From the NCBI GenBank assembly GCA_018813725.1, contig JAHJBD010000115.1:1-5739 (forward strand): a stretch of DNA of 5,739 bases, read 5' to 3'. This DNA comes from Nanobdellota archaeon. Lineage in GTDB: Archaea > Nanobdellota > Nanobdellia > Woesearchaeales > JAHJBD01. A model generated the notes under the pieces. The model saw only the letters and a program-made list of their open reading frames with translations. It did not search any database and had not been told where the DNA came from. The number at the start of each line of letters is the position of its first letter. The first letter of the stretch is position 1. The position numbers and the translations under genes were made by a program. Shown here piece by piece: positions 1 through 5,675 of this stretch.

Positions 1-24
1 AAAATATATCTTATAATAGAAAGT

Positions 25-32
25 TTTATAAA
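25..32 (+). promoter_or_regulatory. TATA box for the RHH-ATPase-membrane protein operon
   Basis: The octamer TTTATAAA is a consensus archaeal TATA box, preceded by a purine-rich stretch (GAAAG, 19-23) that could act as the TFB recognition element. Transcription in archaea normally starts about 25 bases downstream of the box, here around position 54, only a few bases before the ATG at 58. The first gene is therefore probably read from a leaderless or nearly leaderless transcript, which agrees with the absence of a Shine-Dalgarno motif in front of it. The start site itself is inferred. Confidence 0.65.
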
Positions 33-57
33 ATATATTCGCCAGAACAGCTAAAAG

Positions 58-195
58 ATGGCAAAACAGATCATCAGCGCGACAATAGACAGCGACCTGG
101 CTAAGTGGATAGACCATGAGCTCAAGGACAAGAAGAAGTATAGGAATAAGTCGCATCTGATAGAGCTTGCCATCGAGCTCTTAAAAGAGCAGTGA
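58..195 (+). CDS. Small ribbon-helix-helix (CopG/Arc-type) DNA-binding protein, 45 aa
   Basis: This short ORF encodes 45 residues with the layout of a minimal ribbon-helix-helix transcription factor. A short N-terminal beta strand (QIISATID, residues 4-11) is followed by helix 1 (residues 12-24, DLAKWIDHELKDK), a turn with the typical N-K-S segment (about residues 30-32), and helix 2 (HLIELAIELLKEQ, 33-45). RHH proteins bind as dimers, placing the paired strands in the major groove, and often repress their own operon. Here the gene is the first of three on the same strand and ends 28 bases before the ATPase start, so autoregulation of the operon is a reasonable inference. No toxin gene is next to it, which argues against a simple antitoxin role. 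The ATG lies about 26 bases after the TATA box and has no Shine-Dalgarno motif, suggesting leaderless translation. The family is fairly certain; the target is unknown. Confidence 0.82.
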   Translation: MAKQIISATIDSDLAKWIDHELKDKKKYRNKSHLIELAIELLKEQ

Positions 196-211
196 ATAAA
201 ATCAGTAAAAA

Positions 212-217
212 GAGGTG
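212..217 (+). promoter_or_regulatory. Shine-Dalgarno site that fixes the TTG start of the ATPase
   Basis: GAGGTG lies 6 bases before the TTG at 224. The next in-frame ATG (236) would be 18 bases away, too far for this site, so TTG is the better start. The site also shows that the internal genes of the operon use Shine-Dalgarno initiation although the first gene appears leaderless. Confidence 0.7.
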
Positions 218-223
218 TAAGAT

Positions 224-2500
224 TTGGCAGACAATATGTTTGATTATGATGTAGTCCGTGAAGGGGACGAAGTAATAGTTAAGATAAACTGCGAATCCTA
301 CAATAAGGTCCCTTCGATTGAAGATGATGCTGTATTGATGTCAAAGGCTGTTGACGCTTTGATGGAAACAACAGGCGCAACCAAGATCGTGTTCCATCAG
401 AAAAGGAACTATGAGTATGATTACAGCCAGACAAGGTTGCTGATAGAAGTTGCAAGGGTTTATTCTGAGATCTCAAAGAGAAAAGACCTTTTGGCATACA
501 ATGCGTTTGTCTATGATCCTTCTTGCGCAAGATACACTTCTTCGCTTTTTACAGAGGTTAAGCATATTGTTACTGACGTCTTTAAGGGAGACCCGATAGG
601 AGGCTATGTTGAGCTAAGAAGATTGGCACGTGATATACATATCATGGAAGAAAAGCCAGTAGATATCACTGCAAAGCGCTGTTATGAGAACGTGATTAAG
701 ATAGTCAGCATAATCATATCGATGATGGAGGGCATGCTGATAATAACAAGGGCTGCTCCTACTTTGGCAGGTTATAAGGTTGGAGAGAGGGATTCTTACA
801 AAAAACTATTTGCTGCCACCATCAAGCCGGATTTCATGTACACAAAGCTCATGTCAAGGTATCCTTTGGACGCTGATGAGATTGATGCCTATAAGGTAGG
901 GGATACTGAGATCACTGTGTTTAATCTGCCTGACACTATATCACCCTTGTATCACATGGTGCCGCCAGAGTTCAAGCTTTCTGAGGATCAGTATAACATC
1001 CTTGATATGGCGAGGAAGATCATGGCTGAGCATAAGCCCAAAAGGAGCGAGTTTGTCGAGCCTGAAAGGATGAGGCAGGTGTTCCAGAACATCGGAGAAG
1101 ATCTGATCCAAGAGCTGATCGATAGGCACAGGGTGAAGATGTCACTTAAGGAGGTAAAGCAGCTGTCAGAGATCCTGGTCAGATATACTGTAGGGTTTGG
1201 ACTGATCGAAGTGCTGCTTAAGGACGAAAAAGTGCAGGATGTCTCGATAAACAGTCCTATGGGAGAGATCCCTATCTTTATAGTACATGGCGAGCATGGT
1301 GATTGCCAGACAAATATCATCCCGACACCACCTGAAGCTGAATCATGGGCATCTAAACTGAGGATGATCAGCGGCAGGCCGCTTGACGAAGCTAATCCAA
1401 TCCTCGATACTGAGCTTGAGCTTCCAGGTGCAAGGACAAGGGTAGCAGTGATATCAGAGCCATTGAATCCAAATGGCATGGGCTTTTCTTTCAGAAGGCA
1501 CAGGGACAAACCATGGACACTGCCATTATTCATACATTATCGCATGATAAACTCTTTGGCAGCCGGAATACTGAGCTTTTTGGTAGACGGTTCAAGGACA
1601 ATGCTGATAGCAGGCACAAGGTCTGCAGGAAAATCTTCACTCCTTGGCGGGATAATGACTGAGATCATGCGAATGTACAGGATCATCACGATTGAAGATA
1701 CATTAGAGCTGCCAACAGGGGCGCTTCGAAAGATGGGTTATAATATCCAGCCGATGAAAGTTGCTTCTGCTATGTCCAAGGGGTCATCAGAAATTCCTGC
1801 AGACGAAGGCATAAGGACAACCTTAAGGTTGGGTGATTCAAGCTTGATTGTCGGCGAGGTTAGAAGTACGGAAGCAAGGGCGCTATATGAAGCTATGAGG
1901 GTCGGTGCTTTGGCAAATGTTGTCGCAGGAACAATACACGGTGATTCACCATATGATGTATTTGACAGGGTAGTAAATGATCTTGGCGTACCAAAAACAT
2001 CTTTCAAGGCAACAGATATAATCGTTGTAGCAAATCCTATAAGGAGCGCAGATGGGCTACATAAATGGAGAAGGGTCACTGCAATAACAGAGGTAAGGAA
2101 ACTTTGGAACGAGGACCCTCTTCTTGAAGGCGGATTTGTAGACCTGATGAAGTATGAGACAGCGACAGACCAGCTTGAGCCTTCCAATGACCTGATGAAC
2201 GGGGATTCGGAAATATTGAAGTCTATCGCAGGCAAGGTCAAGGATTGGGCAGGGGACTGGGATGCAGTCTGGGACAATATACAACTTCGGGCAAATCTAA
2301 AACAGACATTGGTGGACTTTGCGATAAAGTCAAAAAATCTTAACCTGATGGAAGCAGATTTTGTCATAAGGGCCAATGATGAATTTCACAGGATCTCTGA
2401 CAGGGTAAAGAATGAGGTGGGATCACTTGATTCAAAAAGAATATTCTTTGACTGGAACGAGTGGCTGAAGAGAAGTTATAAAAAAATGAGCCTAAGATGA
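224..2500 (+). CDS. Type II/IV secretion system ATPase (FlaI/TadA/CpaF family), 758 aa
   Basis: This is a hexameric traffic ATPase of the GspE/VirB11 superfamily, archaeal FlaI/TadA branch, which works on the cytoplasmic face of the membrane to drive assembly of a pilus, archaellum or secretion fibre. Seen directly: Walker A GTRSAGKSS (464-472, Lys470), Asp box IEDTLE (490-495), Walker B LIVGEVR (541-547, catalytic Glu545) and His box GTIHGD (569-574). The N-terminal half of the catalytic unit (about 310-455) contains the EVLLKDEKVQDVSIN and SFRRHRDKPWT segments usual in this family. The first 300 residues and the last 120 (about 640-758) are not recognised and may bind a partner; with them the protein is longer than a typical FlaI (about 550 residues). 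It starts at TTG, supported by a Shine-Dalgarno site, and overlaps the next gene by ATGA. All core motifs are intact, so it should be active. Whether it serves a pilus, an archaellum or a secretion device cannot be decided here. Confidence 0.93.
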   Translation: MADNMFDYDVVREGDEVIVKINCESYNKVPSIEDDAVLMSKAVDALMETTGATKIVFHQKRNYEYDYSQTRLLIEVARVYSEISKRKDLLAYNAFVYDPSCARYTSSLFTEVKHIVTDVFKGDPIGGYVELRRLARDIHIMEEKPVDITAKRCYENVIKIVSIIISMMEGMLIITRAAPTLAGYKVGERDSYKKLFAATIKPDFMYTKLMSRYPLDADEIDAYKVGDTEITVFNLPDTISPLYHMVPPEFKLSEDQYNILDMARKIMAEHKPKRSEFVEPERMRQVFQNIGEDLIQELIDRHRVKMSLKEVKQLSEILVRYTVGFGLIEVLLKDEKVQDVSINSPMGEIPIFIVHGEHGDCQTNIIPTPPEAESWASKLRMISGRPLDEANPILDTELELPGARTRVAVISEPLNPNGMGFSFRRHRDKPWTLPLFIHYRMINSLAAGILSFLVDGSRTMLIAGTRSAGKSSLLGGIMTEIMRMYRIITIEDTLELPTGALRKMGYNIQPMKVASAMSKGSSEIPADEGIRTTLRLGDSSLIVGEVRSTEARALYEAMRVGALANVVAGTIHGDSPYDVFDRVVNDLGVPKTSFKATDIIVVANPIRSADGLHKWRRVTAITEVRKLWNEDPLLEGGFVDLMKYETATDQLEPSNDLMNGDSEILKSIAGKVKDWAGDWDAVWDNIQLRANLKQTLVDFAIKSKNLNLMEADFVIRANDEFHRISDRVKNEVGSLDSKRIFFDWNEWLKRSYKKMSLR

Positions 2501-4641
2501 CAAAGGAAGATGACATAGCACTGCTTAAGAGAAAGTTTAGCGCAAGGCTAGAGAGGGAGCTTGGAAATGAGGTAAATACTCAAGAGATTTCACCTGTCAA
2601 GTCTATTGAATATCAGCAGTTCAAGAAAGAACTGATACCTGCTAACCTTACTAGATATGAAAAGATGTGCGAGTTTAGCGAGAAGCTTCTTAAGATTAAG
2701 CCAGACAAGACGAAAGCTGCTGAACTGGAAGAGAATATCAAGATATCACACCTGAATATCACCCCGACAGGAAGCGCTTCATTTGCTATCCTGATGCCGC
2801 TTGCTATCATGCTTTTTGGTTCACTTATCTCTTATGTATTATTGAATTCATTCTTTTTTGTCTTCCTTTTCATGGTCATCGGTGCATCGCTGATAAATCC
2901 CCTCGCAAAGATGCCTGCTTTTATAGCCAACAGCTGGAGGATGAAAGCTTCTAATCAGATGGTACTGTGCGTGTTCTATATAGTAACTTATATGAGGCAC
3001 ACTCCAAACTTAGAAGGTGCGATACAGTTTGCGAGCGAGCATCTTGCTCCTCCATTAAATTTGGACCTTAAAAAAGTCTTGTGGGATGTTGAGACTGAGG
3101 AGTATGAATCTGTTGTAAATTCACTCGAGGCCTATCTTGAGAGCTGGAAGAAATATAATCAGGAGTTTATCGAAGCGTTCCATCTTATTGAATCTTCTTT
3201 GTACGAAGGGGATGAAGAGAAAAGGCTAGCCACACTTGATAAATCATTGGATGTCATCCTTTCTGAGACCTATGAGAAGATGTTACATTATGCGCAGAAC
3301 CTTCAGTCTCCTATCACAATGCTGCACATGTTAGGCGTGATACTACCTATCCTTGGCCTTGTTATCCTGCCTCTTGTGGTAAGCTTTCTTGGCGATGTCA
3401 AGTGGTTTCATCTTGCAGCGATGTATAATATTGTGCTCCCTCTTGCTGTATACTATCTTGGGAAATCTATTTTGTCCAAAAGGCCAAGCGGTTATGGTGA
3501 TGAGGATATAACTGAGCAGAATCCAGAGCTTAAGAAGTTTCAGTTCTGGGATATAAAGTTTGGCGGGAAAACATATCAGGTAAATCCTATCTATTTAGCT
3601 TTGCTTGTTGGATCTATACTATTTTTGATAGGTATGCTGCCTATCATAATCCACGTTGTAAGTCCTGGTTTTGATTTCAATCTTGATCCTGATGGGAAGT
3701 TTCAGTTTCTGGGTTACAGGGAAAGCCTGAACAATCCAAACATAATCCTCGGGCCATTTGGCTTGGGAGCTTCTATCATCAGCATATTTATCACGCTTGC
3801 GTTCGGACTCTCTGCAGGGTTATATTTTAAGACCAAATCTAAGAGGATCATGGATGTGAAAAATAAGTCTACGCAGCTTGAGAATGAGTTTGTTTCAGCA
3901 TTGTTCCAATTAGGTAACAGGCTGGGGGATGGAGTGCCGGCAGAGATGGCTGTTGAAAAGGTGGCCAAATCAATGGAAGGCACAATCTCCGGCAAGTTTT
4001 TTGAGGTTGTCAATAATAATATCAGGAGGCTTGGCATGAGTGTTGAGGATGCGATCTTCAACAAAAAGTACGGGGCCCTTGTCAGATTTCCTTCAAAGAT
4101 AATCGAGAGCAGCATGAAGGTGCTGACGGAATCGATAAAAAAAGGGCCATCCATCGCTGCTGAAGCGCTGCTCAATGTTTCCAGGTATGTAAAAGAGATC
4201 CACAAGGTCAATGAGCGGCTTAAGGACCTTATGGCAGAGATCATATCATCTATGAATTCACAGATCAAGTTCTTGACGCCGGCTATTGCAGGAATCGTAG
4301 TTGGCATAACGTCAATGGTTACGACTATACTTGGAAACCTCAGCATACAGATGAAGAATATGGAAGGGGGAGGCTCAGCATTGCCGCAGCTTTTCGGAGA
4401 TGGTATACCATCATTTTATTTCCAGATAATTGTTGGGCTCTATGTTGTTCAGATCTCATATATCCTTACGATTATAGCGAATGGGATCGAGAACGGGGCT
4501 GATAAGCTTGGGGAGATGAATTCGCTTGCAAAGAATATGGTGAGAAGCACGTTCTTGTACAGTTTCATCGCGCTTTCCATAATAATAGCGTTTAATTTCA
4601 TAGCTGCTACGATCATGGATACTGGTATGCTTGGTGGTTAA
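2497..4641 (+). CDS. Type II secretion system F / FlaJ-TadC-like membrane platform protein, 714 aa
   Basis: This is the likely integral-membrane partner of the preceding ATPase, the platform on which the fibre is assembled. About nine hydrophobic segments can be read: 94-116, 119-138, 276-297, 304-325, 365-388, 422-443, 592-613, 640-662 and 686-707. They enclose two large soluble helical regions, about 139-275 and 444-591, which correspond to two T2SSF-type domains. This double arrangement is normal for archaeal FlaJ-like proteins. The first 90 residues are charged and presumably cytoplasmic. The second soluble domain carries the segment QLGNRLGDGVPAEMAVEKVA, a typical T2SSF helix-turn pattern. 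The start codon overlaps the stop of the ATPase gene (ATGA, 2497-2500), indicating translational coupling and fixed stoichiometry. The family is clear from topology and gene order; the individual domain borders are estimates by eye. The gene ends only 4 bases before the displaced tRNA-end repeat. Confidence 0.88.
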   Translation: MTKEDDIALLKRKFSARLERELGNEVNTQEISPVKSIEYQQFKKELIPANLTRYEKMCEFSEKLLKIKPDKTKAAELEENIKISHLNITPTGSASFAILMPLAIMLFGSLISYVLLNSFFFVFLFMVIGASLINPLAKMPAFIANSWRMKASNQMVLCVFYIVTYMRHTPNLEGAIQFASEHLAPPLNLDLKKVLWDVETEEYESVVNSLEAYLESWKKYNQEFIEAFHLIESSLYEGDEEKRLATLDKSLDVILSETYEKMLHYAQNLQSPITMLHMLGVILPILGLVILPLVVSFLGDVKWFHLAAMYNIVLPLAVYYLGKSILSKRPSGYGDEDITEQNPELKKFQFWDIKFGGKTYQVNPIYLALLVGSILFLIGMLPIIIHVVSPGFDFNLDPDGKFQFLGYRESLNNPNIILGPFGLGASIISIFITLAFGLSAGLYFKTKSKRIMDVKNKSTQLENEFVSALFQLGNRLGDGVPAEMAVEKVAKSMEGTISGKFFEVVNNNIRRLGMSVEDAIFNKKYGALVRFPSKIIESSMKVLTESIKKGPSIAAEALLNVSRYVKEIHKVNERLKDLMAEIISSMNSQIKFLTPAIAGIVVGITSMVTTILGNLSIQMKNMEGGGSALPQLFGDGIPSFYFQIIVGLYVVQISYILTIIANGIENGADKLGEMNSLAKNMVRSTFLYSFIALSIIIAFNFIAATIMDTGMLGG

Positions 4642-4645
4642 AGAA

Positions 4646-4661
4646 AAAATATGGGGACGCT
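4646..4661. repeat. Direct repeat, left copy: displaced stump of the tRNA-Phe 3' end
   Basis: The 16 bases aaaatatggggacgct are identical to 5550-5565, where they form the 3' end of the tRNA-Phe gene (T-stem edge, acceptor strand, discriminator A73) and its trailer. Allowing one mismatch the match extends to 4665 (19 of 20). On the minus strand this copy reads acceptor CGTCCCC, A, then a T-run, so it looks like a former tRNA 3' end with its own oligo-T terminator. Nothing upstream in the minus direction folds as the rest of a tRNA. Confidence 0.8.
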
Positions 4662-4680
4662 TGGAGTCCTTAATGTTGAG

Positions 4681-4704
4681 CACTGGACATCTTGTTGTCC
4701 TGTG
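4681..4704 (+). other. Imperfect hairpin downstream of the operon
   Basis: CACTGGACA (4681-4689) and TGTCCTGTG (4696-4704) pair over 9 positions with one T-T mismatch and a 6-base loop. The right arm also pairs perfectly with CACAGGACA at 4765-4773, so two folds compete. It could stabilise the 3' end of the operon transcript. Confidence 0.45.
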
Positions 4705-4735
4705 GAATCAATGGCTAATTCTAGATTATTTATGA

Positions 4736-4751
4736 TTTTTAAGCTTTTTTT
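4736..4751 (+). terminator. Probable oligo-T transcription terminator after the operon
   Basis: Two T-runs (5 T at 4736-4740 and 7 T at 4745-4751) follow the membrane protein gene by about 100 bases. Archaeal RNA polymerase stops at such runs without needing a hairpin. The runs lie inside the proposed insertion. Before insertion the operon would have ended directly against the convergent tRNA gene. Confidence 0.4.
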
Positions 4752-4766
4752 GTTGGGCACCCGACA
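4751..4766 (+). other. Short GC-rich hairpin TGTTGG/CCGACA
   Basis: TGTTGG (4751-4756) pairs with CCGACA (4761-4766), with one G-T wobble and a GCAC loop. It directly follows the 7-T run and abuts the CACAGGACA inverted repeat. Its function is unknown; it may belong to the 3' end of the operon transcript or to the end of the inserted unit. Confidence 0.35.
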
Positions 4767-4819
4767 CAGGACAGGTACACGTAGAATATATTAATGTGGC
4801 ACGCAAAACATCTAAATAA

Positions 4820-4845
4820 TGATTTTCGGCAAAGCCAGAAAATCA
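4820..4845 (+). other. Strong stem-loop in the leader of the endonuclease gene
   Basis: TGATTTTC (4820-4827) pairs perfectly with GAAAATCA (4838-4845), and GGC/GCC (4828-4830, 4834-4836) continues the stem around an AAA loop with a single bulged A at 4837. The loop-side sequence GGCAAAG (4828-4834) is also complementary to CTTTGCC at 4862-4868, giving an alternative, mutually exclusive pairing. It lies 85 bases before the endonuclease start, in what is probably its 5' leader. It matches no RNA family that I recognise. Confidence 0.5.
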
Positions 4846-4918
4846 ATTATGAAGTAATGCTCTTTGCCAAATTGGGATTTCCTTTTCTTGAAGAAATCTC
4901 ACAAAGATGGGATTAATA

Positions 4919-4923
4919 GAGGT
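4919..4923 (+). promoter_or_regulatory. Shine-Dalgarno site of the endonuclease gene
   Basis: GAGGT lies 6 bases before the ATG at 4930, the same motif and spacing as for the ATPase gene, and supports this start. An eight-codon reading frame from ATG 4907 (MGLIEVER) ends in a TGA that overlaps this ATG, which could couple translation but may be chance. Confidence 0.65.
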
Positions 4924-4929
4924 TGAAAG

Positions 4930-5574
4930 ATGATAAAGATTACTGAAAAATTAGCCGAACTTATAGGAGCAATAATTGGAGATGGGTGCATTCGATACAA
5001 ACCTAAAATTGGTCAGTATTATGTAGAGATTGTTGGGAATATTAGGGATGAAAAACACTATTTTGATTACTTAAAGAAAATTATTCTTAATGAGTTGGGA
5101 TTGGACGCCAAAGTTTGTGAAAGAGAGAGGGGATTAAGAATGAAAATCTATTCTAAGGTATTTGTCGAGTTTCTTACCAATGTGATGAATATCCCTTTTA
5201 ATAATACAAAATGTCAAAATGTGGTAATTCCTAAACAGATCCAAGCAAGATTAAATTTGCTAACTAATTGCATAAGGGGTATAGTTGATACTGATGGTTC
5301 TTTATTCTTAACTCATAAAAGCCATAGGGCTAATTATCCTATAATAGAAATTAGTTCCACAAGCAAAAATTTGGCATATCAATTAAGAGAGATTCTTGGC
5401 AGCAAATTTAGAATAGGATTTAGGTCATTTGATAGGAAGAACTTTCATAGATTATATGTTTTATCTATCAATGGAGAGACTCAGGTTGATAATTGGTATA
5501 AAACTATTGGATTCTCAAATGATAGAAATATCATGAGGTATAAAAAATTAAAATATGGGGACGCTGGGATTTGA
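4930..5574 (+). CDS. LAGLIDADG homing endonuclease, free-standing, 214 aa
   Basis: This is a monomeric two-motif LAGLIDADG DNA endonuclease. Motif 1 is LAELIGAIIGDG (residues 8-19, metal-binding Asp18) and motif 2 is LTNCIRGIVDTDG (111-123, Asp122). Each starts one half-domain, and the spacing of 104 residues and total length of 214 suit a compact single-chain enzyme that cuts a long asymmetric site. Both acidic residues are present, so it may be active. The gene is not inside an intron or intein: it stands alone, convergent to tRNA-Phe, and its last five codons (GDAGI) and stop are the antisense of the tRNA T-arm and acceptor strand. Codon choice (ATT, TTA, AAA) and A+T-richness differ from the operon, suggesting horizontal arrival. 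The obvious candidate target is the tRNA-Phe gene, but this is an inference. Such folds can also become maturases or regulators (WhiA-like), but no extra DNA-binding domain is visible. Confidence 0.88.
   Translation: MIKITEKLAELIGAIIGDGCIRYKPKIGQYYVEIVGNIRDEKHYFDYLKKIILNELGLDAKVCERERGLRMKIYSKVFVEFLTNVMNIPFNNTKCQNVVIPKQIQARLNLLTNCIRGIVDTDGSLFLTHKSHRANYPIIEISSTSKNLAYQLREILGSKFRIGFRSFDRKNFHRLYVLSINGETQVDNWYKTIGFSNDRNIMRYKKLKYGDAGI
5542..5547 (-). terminator. Oligo-T terminator of tRNA-Phe
   Basis: Read on the minus strand, the trailer after A73 is TATTTTAA followed by six T, a usual archaeal stop signal for a tRNA transcript. The displaced left copy of the repeat also keeps a T-run (4644-4649) in the equivalent position. 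Confidence 0.55.
5550..5565. repeat. Direct repeat, right copy: functional tRNA-Phe 3' end
   Basis: This copy matches 4646-4661 over 16 bases. Here the repeat is part of the intact tRNA-Phe gene (minus strand) and also encodes the C-terminus of the endonuclease on the plus strand. If insertion was by tRNA-site integration, this copy was brought in by the element and the left copy is the displaced original. Confidence 0.8.
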
Positions 5575-5601
5575 ACCCAGGACCCCTACGTCTTCAGCGT
5601 A

Positions 5602-5634
5602 ATTAGCTGCACTAGTAATCCTTACTGAGTGCAT
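5602..5634 (-). other. tRNA intron 2 (33 nt), between positions 27 and 28
   Basis: Almost all of the intron is one hairpin: TGCACT/AGTGCA (5633-5628 with 5613-5608), a bulged C (5627), AGTAA/TTACT (5626-5622 with 5618-5614) and a GGA loop. The junction is a relaxed BHB: exon AGC (5639-5637) pairs with intron GCT (5607-5605), with 3-base bulges ACA (5636-5634) and ATT (5603-5601); the fourth central pair is a G-A mismatch. Cutting between bases 2 and 3 of each bulge yields C27 next to T28 and a fully Watson-Crick anticodon stem, which supports these borders strongly. Confidence 0.78.
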
Positions 5635-5643
5635 GTGCTCTCC

Positions 5644-5675
5644 TTAGACGAAGGAATCGATGTCGATAGCCCTCA
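5644..5675 (-). other. tRNA intron 1 (32 nt), D-loop, between G18 and G19
   Basis: A complete BHB motif can be drawn. Exon AGAC (5681-5678) pairs with intron GTCT (5649-5646) as the central 4-bp helix. The two 3-base bulges are TGT (5677-5675) and AAG (5645-5643), and the inner helix is GAGGG/CCTTC (5674-5670 with 5654-5650, one G-T), capped by ATCGA/TCGAT (5667-5663 with 5660-5656). The outer helix is CTC/GAG, part of the D-stem. Cutting between bases 2 and 3 of each bulge joins G18 to G19 and gives a standard archaeal D-arm. Confidence 0.8.

Larger units (their letters stand above)
4646..5549 (+). mobile_element. Putative 904-bp homing-endonuclease insertion at the 3' end of tRNA-Phe
   Basis: The segment is delimited by two copies of the tRNA-Phe 3' end in direct orientation, the classic mark of insertion into a tRNA gene. 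It carries one gene, a LAGLIDADG endonuclease, plus about 260 bases of structured non-coding DNA. Its base composition is more A+T-rich than the operon to its left. No integrase or transposase is present, so it is either a minimal endonuclease-driven element, a deletion remnant of a larger tRNA-integrating element, or a product of double-strand break repair. The repeats are seen; the mechanism is inferred. Confidence 0.5.

Noticed and set aside
988..1533. Long minus-strand reading frames inside the ATPase and membrane protein genes (for example 988-1533, 1738-2376, 3714-4346)
   Set aside because: They are antisense to genes with clear domain motifs, have no promoter or Shine-Dalgarno site that I can see, and their translations match nothing recognisable.
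236..2500. ATG at 236 as the ATPase start
   Set aside because: The Shine-Dalgarno site at 212-217 is 18 bases away from it but has ideal spacing to TTG 224.
4653..4705. A complete second, decayed tRNA gene at the left repeat
   Set aside because: Beyond the acceptor end the minus-strand sequence does not form a T-arm or anticodon arm; only about 20 bases match tRNA-Phe.
4751..4868. Box C/D or H/ACA guide RNA in the gap before the endonuclease
   Set aside because: No C box, D box or properly spaced ACA with a K-turn could be found; the hairpins alone are not enough.
4907..4933. Eight-codon leader peptide MGLIEVER before the endonuclease
   Set aside because: It is too short to distinguish from chance and has no Shine-Dalgarno motif of its own; kept only as a note under the ribosome site.
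4930..5574. Endonuclease as an intron-encoded protein of the tRNA gene
   Set aside because: It lies outside the tRNA, on the opposite strand, and both tRNA introns are too short to hold a gene.
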